Position numbers and translations under genes: made by a program. From assembly GCA_965242535.1 (NCBI GenBank), contig OZ251458.1, positions 3,596,001 through 3,660,000 on the forward strand: a stretch of DNA of 64,000 nt, read 5' to 3'. Numbering within the stretch: position 1 is the first letter of the stretch; each line of letters starts with the position of its first letter. The notes under the pieces were generated by a model. That model searched no databases. It was not told where the DNA came from and worked only from the letters and a program-made list of their open reading frames with translations. The DNA comes from VXRD01 sp965242535. Lineage in GTDB: Bacteria; Latescibacterota; UBA2968. Shown here piece by piece: positions 50,789 through 60,324 of the stretch.

Positions 50789-51841
50789 TCAAATCCAGCC
50801 GTGTTGCAGGGTGACGGGCGAGCCGGAGGTTTGGGTGAACCAGCCCGGCCCGCTTTCCAAAGCGACTTCCCGTCCGGTGATGGCCGATCGTTCGGCGGCG
50901 AATAGGATTTCCATGATGTGACGCGCCCATTCGCCGTGCGTGGGCGGTTCGATGTTCTGCGCGATGGCTTCGGCAAAGGCTTTCCACTCGTTGTGCATCT
51001 GCGCGGGGGGATCGTCGAAGGGGATGTCTTCCCACCGGTCGCCTTTTCCTATTTTGACGTATTTCTCGCCGGACTCGGCAAAGCGCAAGGTGCCGTTTGC
51101 ACAGATGACCTGACATTCGTAATTGGGCGCGCCATCGGCAAATCCAACCGCGACAGCGACGCCTGCCAGACCGTTTTTGTAGCGGATAAAGGCCGTGGCC
51201 GAATCATCGGCGGCTTGGTAGTGGGCGCGGGTTCCTATGGAGGCCGAGACGGATGCGGCCTGCGAGGCCATCACCCAGGTGAGGCGATCGACGACGTGGA
51301 CGCCATTGGTCAACCACATCCCGCCGCCGTGGTAGCGACTGCGGTACTGTGGTCGCCGTCCGGCATAGCCCCAGTTTTTGGACATGTAACACACGGCGGT
51401 GATGACCGGCCCCAGTTCGCCCGCGTCGAGGATTTCTTTGGCTTTGATGCTCGTGCCGTAGTAGTGCTGCGTCAAGCCGACCATCAGTTTGACCCGGTTA
51501 TCGGCTGCGGCTTCGATCATTTCGTCGCACTGATTCAGGTCAATCGCCATGGGTTTTTCCACCAGGACGTGTTTGCCCGCGTTGCAAGCGTCCACGGTGA
51601 GGCGGTGGTGGAGTTGGTGGCCCAAGGTGATGGCGACCGCGTCGATTTCGGCGTCCCGCAAGAGATCGGCGTGCGTGGCATAGCTTTTGGGAATGTCGTA
51701 TCTGCCCATGTATTCGCGGCGTTTTTCCTCGACGAGGTCCGCAACCGCGACGATTTCGACCTCGTCCAGCGTTGCGATGGCGTCGCAATGCGCCCGCGCA
51801 ATGCCGCCCAATCCGATAATTCCAACTTTCAGCGTGTCCAT
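50789..51841 (-). CDS. Gfo/Idh/MocA-family oxidoreductase
   Basis: NAD(P)-dependent dehydrogenase of 350 residues acting on sugars or inositols. N-terminal Rossmann motif KVGIIGLGGIARAHCDAI; the catalytic-Lys region VLVEKPMAIDLNQCDEM (EKP) is intact; the C-terminal alpha/beta domain carries GGGMWLTNGVHVVDRLTW, giving the His of the active site. First gene of the glycan cluster, with the other genes following at 7 bases or less or with small gaps. The substrate is not determined. Confidence 0.92.
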   Translation of the reverse strand: MDTLKVGIIGLGGIARAHCDAIATLDEVEIVAVADLVEEKRREYMGRYDIPKSYATHADLLRDAEIDAVAITLGHQLHHRLTVDACNAGKHVLVEKPMAIDLNQCDEMIEAAADNRVKLMVGLTQHYYGTSIKAKEILDAGELGPVITAVCYMSKNWGYAGRRPQYRSRYHGGGMWLTNGVHVVDRLTWVMASQAASVSASIGTRAHYQAADDSATAFIRYKNGLAGVAVAVGFADGAPNYECQVICANGTLRFAESGEKYVKIGKGDRWEDIPFDDPPAQMHNEWKAFAEAIAQNIEPPTHGEWARHIMEILFAAERSAITGREVALESGPGWFTQTSGSPVTLQHGWI

Positions 51842-51937
51842 TGTGATGCTCCTCTTTCACCATTGAATGACCGCGCCGATGACGTTTAGCGAGGATGTCC
51901 CGATAGAGCTCCTGTGCATTTTGCAACTCGTGGCATT

Positions 51938-53488
51938 TCAACGCTCACGCGCCACCTCAAAGGCCGCCAAGTTGCGGGTCTTTTTGCTAAACGTCACCGC
52001 GATCAGGTGAATCGGCAGGCCAGCGTCTCGATACTTGTCCGCATAGTGTCGCGCGCGCAGTTGCGCCATCGCCGTGCCCTCGGATTCCGATTCGACCACT
52101 TTGAACTCGAACAAGTAGATGTTGTCGTTGAAGCACACCGCCATGTCCAAACGCCCGTGGTTGCTGCTATCTTCCACGGCGATGTCCAATCCCACCGACG
52201 CGAAATAGGAGTAGAACACGCTGGCGTAGTAGCCTTCGTAGTCGGCGATATCGTTTTTGGTGTGCCACTGGTAAGGGATGCTGGCGAAGAACGCCTTGAA
52301 CAGCGTCTCGAGGCCAGCGAAATCGTTGACCAGTAACAGGTCGTACAACCGGGCGCTGTACTCCACCTGTTGCGCCGGGCTTTTCGTCAGGTGATTCAAC
52401 AGGCTTCGGTTCAAGCTCTGCCGCACTTCTCGGTTTGGGTAAGACAACCGATAGTACATCTCCCAACCGCGCAGTTCGGTCTGGTGGATGGTCAGATAGC
52501 CGGTTTGAAACAACAACGCTTCGGTGGCAATGTGATCGACATCAAAAGCCGACAACAACTCGTCGCTGCCCAGCATGTCGTCCAGGTGCAAGGCATTGAC
52601 CCCGCGCGAGATCAGCGTCTCGATGAGGAACGTCGGCGTGCCCGTCTCAAACCAGTAGGCACCGAACCGACGCCTGTCAAAGAGCAGGAGGATGTCGAAC
52701 GGATTATAGACCTTCTCCTCCCCAAGCCAGCTATAGCCGTTGTACCAGCGGCGGATTTCGTCCCGATCCAAACCGGGCAACTCGGGCGCGAATACCGTAT
52801 CCAAATCCTCATCGGTATAGCCGCAGATGGCCGAGTAGCGCGCATCCAACGTGATGTCCTTGAGATTGTTGAGGCCAGAGAAGAGGCTGACCTTGGAGAA
52901 CTTGCTCACGCCGGTGAGGAACGCAAACGCGATGTGCGCGTCGTTGTCCTTGATCGTGGCGTACAACCCGCGCAGAAAATCGCGGTTGGCGCGGGCGATG
53001 TCCGACTCTTCGAGCGCGTCCAAAATCGGCTTGTCGTATTCGTCGACCAGCACCACAACCCGCTGTCCCGTGCGCTCGTGCAAGGCCCGGATCAGAAAGG
53101 CAAACCGCTCCGGGGCCGTGGCGTACTCGGACTTCGCGTCCGTCTGCCGTTCCACCGCGTCCAGTTGTGCCATGACATTTGTTTGCAGATAGCCCGGCTC
53201 CTTGAAGTTGCCACTGCCAAAACTCAGGCGCACCACCGGATGGCGAACCGACCAATCCCAGTGGTCGTGGATGTCGAGCCCCTCGAACAGCGGCGCGTTG
53301 CCCTCGAACAATTCCTTCAATGTGTCGAGGAACAGACTCTTGCCAAAGCGACGCGGGCGAGACAAGAAGTAGTGCTTGCCCTCATCCACCAGTTGCCGCA
53401 TGTAAGCGGTCTTATCGACATAGTAGTGGTTTTGCTCGCGAATCTCGCGGAAGGTCTGAATGCCGATGGGCAGTTTGCGTCTCTTCAT
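51938..53488 (-). CDS. AAA-ATPase-like/PD-(D/E)XK nuclease domain protein
   Basis: Start at MKRRKLPIGIQTFREIRE (53488), with GGAGG five bases upstream; the frame is open to 53581. The 516-residue protein joins an AAA-ATPase-like domain (PF09820 type: FLSRPRRFGKSLFLDTLKEL as P-loop, VVVLVDEYDKPILDAL as Walker B) to a C-terminal PD-(D/E)XK nuclease domain (PF08011/PDDEXK_9 type: GRLDMAVCFNDNIYLFEFKV). Such genes are abundant, multi-copy and of unproven function; a role with mobile DNA or defence is inference. It is a neighbour of the glycan cluster but unrelated to it. Confidence 0.92.
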   Translation of the reverse strand: MKRRKLPIGIQTFREIREQNHYYVDKTAYMRQLVDEGKHYFLSRPRRFGKSLFLDTLKELFEGNAPLFEGLDIHDHWDWSVRHPVVRLSFGSGNFKEPGYLQTNVMAQLDAVERQTDAKSEYATAPERFAFLIRALHERTGQRVVVLVDEYDKPILDALEESDIARANRDFLRGLYATIKDNDAHIAFAFLTGVSKFSKVSLFSGLNNLKDITLDARYSAICGYTDEDLDTVFAPELPGLDRDEIRRWYNGYSWLGEEKVYNPFDILLLFDRRRFGAYWFETGTPTFLIETLISRGVNALHLDDMLGSDELLSAFDVDHIATEALLFQTGYLTIHQTELRGWEMYYRLSYPNREVRQSLNRSLLNHLTKSPAQQVEYSARLYDLLLVNDFAGLETLFKAFFASIPYQWHTKNDIADYEGYYASVFYSYFASVGLDIAVEDSSNHGRLDMAVCFNDNIYLFEFKVVESESEGTAMAQLRARHYADKYRDAGLPIHLIAVTFSKKTRNLAAFEVARER

Positions 53489-53674
53489 CCGTTCCTCCTC
53501 GTATCTTTGGGCGAGCACGAGGCATTCGCTCGCCTTTGAACGGGCTATCGCCAGTTGTACCCCGCTCCTGCTAACTTCCATCTTTCAGAGTCCGAATCCC
53601 GCTTCGCCTGCGCTATCGGTCTTGGCGTGGTGGCGTTGTATAGCTGTTCCCCAGGCGAGTCGGATCCTCCCCGA
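53489..53674. other. Gap between AAA-ATPase and giant gene 2
   Basis: Contains GTTGTACCCCGCTC (53555-53568), also seen in the MITE-like element near 38900. No terminator hairpin was obvious. Confidence 0.3.
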
Positions 53675-56600
53675 TCAGCCCGACGTGCCGAAGTGGGTGA
53701 CGAAAATGAGAAAATCGCCAAACCCAATCGCGCCATCGCCATCCAAATCGTATCGCGCATCGTATCTTTCCTCGCCTTGCCGCGCGCCAAACTTGCTGGC
53801 AAAGGTCAAGAAATCCACAAAATTAACCTGCCCGTCGCCATCGAAGTCGGATGATGGCCGTTGCACTTCGAGGAGGAAGGGCAACGAGGCCACATCGCCA
53901 TCGGCGTCCAACGCGCTCAAGGTGTAGGTCGTTTCTTCCTGCACCCGGGTCGGGGTACCCGAAATCGCGCGTCTCGTGTGGTCGAATGTCAGGCCAGGGG
54001 GCAGGAATGGCAACAGGATATAGACCAAGGTACTGTCGCCGCCCGTCGCCGCGGGCAAGATCAGCGTTACTTCGGTCCCCATCCTGTAGCGTTGCGCGGC
54101 CACCGTTGTATCGCCAAATGTCGGAATCAAATCCGCCCTGACGACGACGAGGGTGAAGGTCAGCGTTTCCACATCGCCATCTTCATCGGTCGCCGTCAGG
54201 GCGTATTCGGTTTCGCCCATCGCCTCGAGCGGGGTGCCGGATATCTCCCGCGTCTCACCGTCAAAGGTCAACCCCTTGGGCAGATCGGGCGTCAGCGCGT
54301 AGGTCAGGGTCCCTTCACCACCGGTCGCCGCGGGCAAGGTCAGCGGCGAAATGACCACGCCTTGCCGATATGTTGCGGGGCCGACTTCCTCTGTAAATAC
54401 CAGCGTCGTATCTGCGTCGCTGGGACTCTCTGTGACGTCGCTCGGCCTCTCTATGACGACGAGGGTGAAGGTCAGCGTTTCCACATCGCCATCTTCATCG
54501 GTCGCCGTCAGCGCGTATTCGGTTTCGTCCATCGCCTCGAGCGGGGTGCCGGATATCTCCCGCGTCTCACTGTCAAAGGCCAATCCTTCGGGCAGATCGG
54601 GCGTCAGGGCGTAGGTCAGGGGCCCGTTCCCGCCTACCCCTTCGGGCAAGGTCAGCGGCGAGATGGTCACGCCTTGCCGATATGTTGCGGGGTCGACTTC
54701 CTCTGTAAAGACCGGCGTCGTATCTTCATCGCTGGGACTCTCTGTCACGGGGTCTGAGGGAAAGCTGTAATCCTCGTCGTTACGGGTGGCGATTACGCGC
54801 ACCGTATAAGGCAGGTTGGCGACCAGCGCCGTAATCTGCGTCTGCGTCACATCCCCATCGACTTGTTTTTGTCGATCAGAGGACCACTCCTCTGACGACG
54901 TCTTCCACTGCACTTTGTAGCCGTGCGCGCCGATCACCGCATCCCAAGATACGATCAATGCCTGAAATTGGGGCGACACCTCCACGCCCGTCAAATCCGG
55001 CGGGCCATCGTCGTCTATGATCGTCAGCGTCACATTCTCCGGGTTGATCGCGTCTTGGCTGTTGGTCGCCTCTGCGGACACGGTCACTTCCTTGTCCGAC
55101 TCGTTCAGCAAATCGTCGATCGCCGCAATCGTCACGGTGCCAGTGCTCGTCGTCGATCCTGCCGCGACGGTCAGCACTGTATTCGCACTCAACGCAAAGT
55201 CGTCTGCCACCGCGCCAAGTCCTGGCGTTGCCGAGACCGTCACCATCGTTGCCGCGCTCGACGCATAGTTCAGCCGCGCCGTCACGGTTGTGATATTGAT
55301 CCGATCTCCCAGATCGCTCTCGTAGATCGCCGCAGGCGTTAGCACCAATATCACGGTCGGCGGGGCTTCGTCGTCTGCAATGGTCAGCGTCATATCGAGA
55401 GGGGCCGTCGCGCCCTGATCATTGACGGCGGTCGCAGAGACGGTCACTTCCTTGTTCGGCGCGTCCGTCGCGTTATCGACCGCGGTAATCGTCACAGTGC
55501 CCGTGCTCAGTGTATCTCCTGCCGCGACGGTCAGCACCTTGTTGTCGCTCACGGTGAAATCGTCCGCTGTCGCGCCCGTACCCGGTGCGGCAGATACCGT
55601 GATCGTCGTCGCCATCGTCGACGTCCGATTTAGCTTGGCGGTCACGTTCGTGGCATTGCCCGGCCCGCTCTCGTCGATCATCGCAGGCGTTAGTACCAGC
55701 GTCACCAGCGGCGGGCCTTCGTCGTCGCGGATCACCAGCGTCACAGACGACGGACCGGTTATACCCTGAGTGTTGACGACGGTGTTCGCCGAAACGATCA
55801 CCGCATTATTCGGATCGTCTATCGCGTTATCGACCGCCGTAATCGTCACGGTGCCCGTGCTCGTCGTATCTCCTGCCGCGATGGTCAGGGTCGTCGCGGC
55901 GCTCAACGAGAAATCGCCCGATACCGTGTTCGCACCCGGCGTCGCGGCCACCGTAACCGTCGTGGCCTCGCTCGATCGATGGTTCAAGATGGCGGTCACG
56001 GTCGTCAAAGTCGGGGCACCACCCTCGTTGATCGTCTGTGGCGAGAGCACCAGCGTCACCGTCGGCGCGACCTCGTCGTCTGTGATCGTCAGGGTCATGC
56101 TTGACGGATTGCCCGCGATCCCCTGGTCATTGGCGGCGGTCGCCGAGACGGTCACGCTCTTATTCGGCGCGTCTGTGGTGTTGTCCACCGCCGTGATGGT
56201 CACAGTGCCAGTGCTCGCTGTATCTCCTGCCGCGATGGTCAGGATCCTCGCGCTGCTCAACGAGAAATCGCCCGATACCGTGTTCAAACCCGGCGCCGCG
56301 GCCACCGTGACCGTCGTGGGTTGGCTCGACCGATGGTTCAAGATGGCGGTCACAGTGCTCGCGTTACTGGCCCCACTCTCGGCGATCGACGATGACGAGA
56401 GCACCAGCGTCGCCGTCGGCGCGACCTCGTCGTCAGTGATCGTCAGGGTCACGTTGGACGGATTGCCCTCGATCCCCTGGTCATTGTCGGCGGTCGCCGA
56501 GACGGTCACGCTCTTATTCGGCTCGTCTGTGGTGTTATCGACCGCCGCGATGGTCACAGTGCCAGTGCTCATCGTCAATCCTATCGCGATGAGTAGCGTA

Positions 56601-59600
56601 TCCGCACTGCTCAACGAGAAATCGCCGGCTACCGTGTTCGTACCCGCCGCAGGCGCCGCGTCCACCGTGATCGTCGTGACCGCGCTCGATGGATGGCTCA
56701 AGGTGGCGGTCACGGTCGTTGAACCGCCATTCTCCGAAATCGACGTGGGAGACAGCGCGAGTATCGCGGTCGGCATTCCCTCGTCGTCTGCAATCGCCAG
56801 GGTCTCGTTTGACGGATTGCCCGCGATCCCGTGACCGTTGGCGGCGGTCGCCGAGACAGTCACGCTCTTATTCGGTTCGTCCGCCGTGTTATCGACCGCC
56901 GTAATCGTCACGGTGCCGGTGCTCGTCGTCCCTCCGGCCGCGATGGTCAGGGTCTTCGCGTTGCTCAACGAGAAATCGCCCGATACCGTGTTCGTACCCG
57001 CCGCCGCGGCCACCGTGACCGTCGTGGGCTGGCTCGACGGATGGTTCAAGGTGGCGGTCACAGTGCTCGCGTTACCGCTCCCACTCTCGTTGATCGTCGA
57101 TGGCGAGAGCACCAGCGTCACCGTCGGCGCGGCGTCATCGTCTGTGATCGCCAGGGTCTCGTTTGACGGATTGCCCGCGATCCCGTGACCGTTGGCGGCG
57201 GTCGCCGAGACGGTCACGCTTTTATTCGGCTCGTCTGTGGTGTTGTTCACCGCCGTGATGGTCACAGTGCCGGTGCTCGTCGTCCCTCCGGCCGCGATGG
57301 TCAGGATCTTCGCGGTGCTCAACGAGAAATCGCCGGCTACCGTGTTCGTACCCGGCGCCGCGGCCACCGTGACCGTCGTGGGTTGGCTCGACGGATGGTT
57401 CAAGGTGGCGGTCACAGTGCTCTGGTTACTGATCCCACTCTCGGCGATCGACGATGGCGAGAGTGCCAGCGTCACCGTCGGCGCAACGTCATTGTCCGTC
57501 AGGGTCAGGGCCACACCGTTCACGTTCCCGGTACCTTGGCTGTTGCTCGCTGTCCCGGTCACGGTGACCATCCGATCAGGCTCGTCCTGTGTGTTGTCCA
57601 CTGCGTTGAGCATCGCCGTGTCCGCACTGTTCGACGTGGTGCCTGCCGCGATCGTGATGGTCGAGTCGTTCCCCATCGTGTAGAACCCCGCCACCGAAGT
57701 CACGGTGATGATCGTAGCTTCGCTCGATGGGTTGCTCAAGGTGGCGGTTACGTTCGTCGTCCCGTTATTCTCCGCAATCGTCGTAGCCGCCAACGCCAAC
57801 ATCACCGTCGGCGCGGCGTCATCGTCCGTCAGGGCCAGCGTCACACCGGTCACGCTCCCGGCACCTTGGCCATTGCTCGCGGTCCCGGTCACGGTGCCCG
57901 TCCGGTTCGGCTCGTCCTGTGTGTTGTCCACCGCGTTAATCGTCGCCGTGTCCGCACTGTTCGACGTATTGCCGGCGGCTATCGTGATGGTCGAGTCGTT
58001 GCCCATCGTGTAGAATCCCGCGACCGGTCTCACGGTGATGGTCGTGGGTTGGCTCGATGGATGGCTCAAGGTGGCGGTCACGGTCGTTGAACCGCCATTC
58101 TCCGCGATCGGCGTGGCCGCCAACGCCAACATCACCGTCGGCGCGGCGTCATTGTCCGTCAGGGTCAGGGTCACACCGGTCACGCTCCCGGCACCTTGGC
58201 TGTTGCTCGCTGTCCCGGTCACGGTGCCCGTCCTGTTCGGCTCGTCCCGCGTGTTGTCCACTGCGTTAATCGTCGCCGTGTCCGAATTGTTCGCCGTGTT
58301 GCCGGCTGGGATCGTGATGGTTGAGTCGTTGCCCATCGTGTAGAACCCCGCTACCGATGTCACGGTGATGGTCGTAGCTTCGCTCGATGGGTTGCTCAAG
58401 GTGGCGGTCACGGTCGTTGAACCGCCATTCTCCGCGATCGGCGTGGTCGTCAACGCCAAGGCCACCGTCGGCGCATTGTCATCGTCCGTCAGAGTCAGCG
58501 TCACACCGGTCACGCTCCCGGCACCGTGGCCATTGCTCGCTGTCCCGGTCACGGTGCCCGTCCTGTTCGGCTCGTCCTGTGTGTTGTCCACCGCGTTAAT
58601 CGTCGCCGTGTCCGCACTGTTCGACGTATTGCCGGCGGCTATCGTGATGGTCGAGTCGTTCCCCATCGTGTAGAATCCCGCTACCGGTCTCACGGTGATG
58701 GTCGTGGGTTGGCTCGATGGATGGCTCAAGGTGGCGGTCACGGTCGTTGAACCGCCACTCTCCGCGATCGGCGTGGCCGCCAACGCCAACGCCACCGTCG
58801 GCGGGTCGTCATTGTCCGTCAAGGTCAGGGTCACACCGGTTACGGTTCCAACCCCTTGGCTATTGCTCGCTGTCCCGGTCACGGTGCCCGTCCTGTTCGG
58901 CTCGTCCCGCGTGTTGTCCACCGCGTTAATCGTCGCCGTGTCCGAATTGTTCGCCGTGTTGCCGGCTGGGATCGTGATGGTCGAGTCGTTCCCCATCGTG
59001 TAGAATCCCGCTACCGGTCTCACGGTGATGGTCGTGGGTTGGCTCGATGTATGGCTCAAGGTGGCGGTCACGGTCGTTGAACCGCCACTCTCCGCGATCG
59101 GCGTGGTCGTCAAGGCCAAGGCCACCGTCGGCGCGGCGTCATTGTCCGTCAGGGTCAGGGCCACACCGGTCACGCTTCCAACTCCTTGGCTGTTGCTCGC
59201 TGTCCCGGTCACGGTGCCCATCCGATCAGGCTCGTCCCGCGTGTTGTCCACTGCGTTGAGCGTCGCCGTGTCCGCACTGTTCGCCGTGCTGCCGGCTGGG
59301 ATCGTGATGGTTGAGTCGTTCCCCATCGTGTAGAATCCCGCGACCGGTCTCACGGTGATGGTCGTGGGTTGGCTCGATGTATGGCTCAAGGTGGCGGTTA
59401 CGTTCGTCGTCCCGTTATTCTCCGCAATCGTCGCAGCCGCTAAGGCCAAGGCCACCGTCGGCGCGGAGTCGTCATCGGTGATCGTCAGCGTCACGGTGTC
59501 CGGGGCCGCGATGCCGACGGTGTTCGCCGCCGTTCCCGCAACCTTGATCATCTTGTCAGGCGCGTCTGTGGTGTTATTGACCGCCGTTATCGTCAAGGTG

Positions 59601-60304
59601 TCCGTGCTCGTCGTAGCGTTCGCCGCGATGGTCAGCGTCGGCATGCTGGGCAGCGAGATGTCGCCCGCCACAGCAGGCGTTACCGGCGTCGCCGATACGG
59701 TGATCGTCGTCGCCACGGTTGAAACCCTGTCCAACTCCGCGGTGACCGTTGTTGAATTGCTCGCGCCACTCTCACTAATTGACGCGGCTGCTAGAGTCAA
59801 CGATACCTTGGGCCACCTGATTGGAAGCCACTCGGCATAATGGTTGTAGTCCGTAACACCGCCATTACCTGTGCCTATGACGATCACAATGCCTTCGTTG
59901 TCAACCATCGCTTTCGTGAGCGTGAACGACGGGGATGATTGCCCACCGGTGCTGAGAGTCGTGCAGGTGCCCGTACGACTGCCCTGAAAGCTAGTGCTCT
60001 GAGACAATGTATTGCTGATGCATGCGTAGATTTGGGTGCTACCCCAGCCGTAATTAGTATTTGGCCGGAGCGACAGCGTCTGTGCGGATGTTGTATCGGG
60101 ATTCAGTGATATCGTCAGGACGTCCCAGTCACGGGAACCCAGAGTGTTGCCACGCCAATTATCTCCCGGATTCGGTTTCGTCTGCGCCTGCGCCTGCGTG
60201 CCTGCAAGGGCCGTCAGTGCGAAGATCAAGCCGGCGATAATTAACCAATGGAGGCGGCTAACTCCTTGTCTATCAGCACGTTCGGGGGGGGGGGGGGGGT
60301 ACAT
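53675..60304 (-). CDS. Giant secreted Calx-beta/FnIII/He_PIG protein with dockerin-like end, probably phase-variable
   Basis: The main frame runs from ATG 60304 to a stop at 53675 (2,209 residues); a longer frame to 60961 crosses repeats. The order is: signal peptide (LHWLIIAGLIFALTALAGTQ), a unique domain (about 45-170), fourteen Calx-beta-like repeats of about 110 residues, an FnIII-like domain (LIVSWDAVIGAHGYKVQW), three He_PIG repeats and two dockerin/EF-hand loops (DFDGDGQVNFVDFLTF; YDLDGDGAIGFGDFLIF). Just after ATG come 16 C's (60284-60299) coding five prolines. A better start, ATG 60324 with AAGGAGG 7 bases upstream, is out of frame with 16 C and in frame with 14 or 17. ATG 60304 has no ribosome site. 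Probably a surface or matrix protein. Confidence 0.88.
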   Translation of the reverse strand: MYPPPPPERADRQGVSRLHWLIIAGLIFALTALAGTQAQAQTKPNPGDNWRGNTLGSRDWDVLTISLNPDTTSAQTLSLRPNTNYGWGSTQIYACISNTLSQSTSFQGSRTGTCTTLSTGGQSSPSFTLTKAMVDNEGIVIVIGTGNGGVTDYNHYAEWLPIRWPKVSLTLAAASISESGASNSTTVTAELDRVSTVATTITVSATPVTPAVAGDISLPSMPTLTIAANATTSTDTLTITAVNNTTDAPDKMIKVAGTAANTVGIAAPDTVTLTITDDDSAPTVALALAAATIAENNGTTNVTATLSHTSSQPTTITVRPVAGFYTMGNDSTITIPAGSTANSADTATLNAVDNTRDEPDRMGTVTGTASNSQGVGSVTGVALTLTDNDAAPTVALALTTTPIAESGGSTTVTATLSHTSSQPTTITVRPVAGFYTMGNDSTITIPAGNTANNSDTATINAVDNTRDEPNRTGTVTGTASNSQGVGTVTGVTLTLTDNDDPPTVALALAATPIAESGGSTTVTATLSHPSSQPTTITVRPVAGFYTMGNDSTITIAAGNTSNSADTATINAVDNTQDEPNRTGTVTGTASNGHGAGSVTGVTLTLTDDDNAPTVALALTTTPIAENGGSTTVTATLSNPSSEATTITVTSVAGFYTMGNDSTITIPAGNTANNSDTATINAVDNTRDEPNRTGTVTGTASNSQGAGSVTGVTLTLTDNDAAPTVMLALAATPIAENGGSTTVTATLSHPSSQPTTITVRPVAGFYTMGNDSTITIAAGNTSNSADTATINAVDNTQDEPNRTGTVTGTASNGQGAGSVTGVTLALTDDDAAPTVMLALAATTIAENNGTTNVTATLSNPSSEATIITVTSVAGFYTMGNDSTITIAAGTTSNSADTAMLNAVDNTQDEPDRMVTVTGTASNSQGTGNVNGVALTLTDNDVAPTVTLALSPSSIAESGISNQSTVTATLNHPSSQPTTVTVAAAPGTNTVAGDFSLSTAKILTIAAGGTTSTGTVTITAVNNTTDEPNKSVTVSATAANGHGIAGNPSNETLAITDDDAAPTVTLVLSPSTINESGSGNASTVTATLNHPSSQPTTVTVAAAAGTNTVSGDFSLSNAKTLTIAAGGTTSTGTVTITAVDNTADEPNKSVTVSATAANGHGIAGNPSNETLAIADDEGMPTAILALSPTSISENGGSTTVTATLSHPSSAVTTITVDAAPAAGTNTVAGDFSLSSADTLLIAIGLTMSTGTVTIAAVDNTTDEPNKSVTVSATADNDQGIEGNPSNVTLTITDDEVAPTATLVLSSSSIAESGASNASTVTAILNHRSSQPTTVTVAAAPGLNTVSGDFSLSSARILTIAAGDTASTGTVTITAVDNTTDAPNKSVTVSATAANDQGIAGNPSSMTLTITDDEVAPTVTLVLSPQTINEGGAPTLTTVTAILNHRSSEATTVTVAATPGANTVSGDFSLSAATTLTIAAGDTTSTGTVTITAVDNAIDDPNNAVIVSANTVVNTQGITGPSSVTLVIRDDEGPPLVTLVLTPAMIDESGPGNATNVTAKLNRTSTMATTITVSAAPGTGATADDFTVSDNKVLTVAAGDTLSTGTVTITAVDNATDAPNKEVTVSATAVNDQGATAPLDMTLTIADDEAPPTVILVLTPAAIYESDLGDRINITTVTARLNYASSAATMVTVSATPGLGAVADDFALSANTVLTVAAGSTTSTGTVTIAAIDDLLNESDKEVTVSAEATNSQDAINPENVTLTIIDDDGPPDLTGVEVSPQFQALIVSWDAVIGAHGYKVQWKTSSEEWSSDRQKQVDGDVTQTQITALVANLPYTVRVIATRNDEDYSFPSDPVTESPSDEDTTPVFTEEVDPATYRQGVTISPLTLPEGVGGNGPLTYALTPDLPEGLAFDSETREISGTPLEAMDETEYALTATDEDGDVETLTFTLVVIERPSDVTESPSDADTTLVFTEEVGPATYRQGVVISPLTLPAATGGEGTLTYALTPDLPKGLTFDGETREISGTPLEAMGETEYALTATDEDGDVETLTFTLVVVRADLIPTFGDTTVAAQRYRMGTEVTLILPAATGGDSTLVYILLPFLPPGLTFDHTRRAISGTPTRVQEETTYTLSALDADGDVASLPFLLEVQRPSSDFDGDGQVNFVDFLTFASKFGARQGEERYDARYDLDGDGAIGFGDFLIFVTHFGTSG
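57500..59510 (-). repeat. 330-bp near-identical tandem repeats (Calx-beta array)
   Basis: Units spaced by 330 bases (57705, 58035, 58365, 58695, 59025, 59355), 110 codons each, with high DNA identity between neighbours. They lie in giant gene 2. As in giant gene 1, this indicates recent duplication or conversion and possible copy-number change. Confidence 0.85.
60284..60299 (-). promoter_or_regulatory. Poly-C16 tract, putative phase-variation switch
   Basis: Sixteen C's on the coding strand directly downstream of two start codons. Slippage of one or two bases would toggle the frame from ATG 60324. Confidence 0.7.
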
Positions 60305-60324
60305 GGACCAGTAGCGCGTTGCAT

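Noticed and set aside
54900..58090. Plus-strand frames opposite giant gene 2
   Set aside because: Antisense shadows of the Calx-beta array, no ribosome sites.
57500..59510. Possible CRISPR-like periodicity
   Set aside because: The 330-bp period is coding and in frame; it encodes protein repeats.
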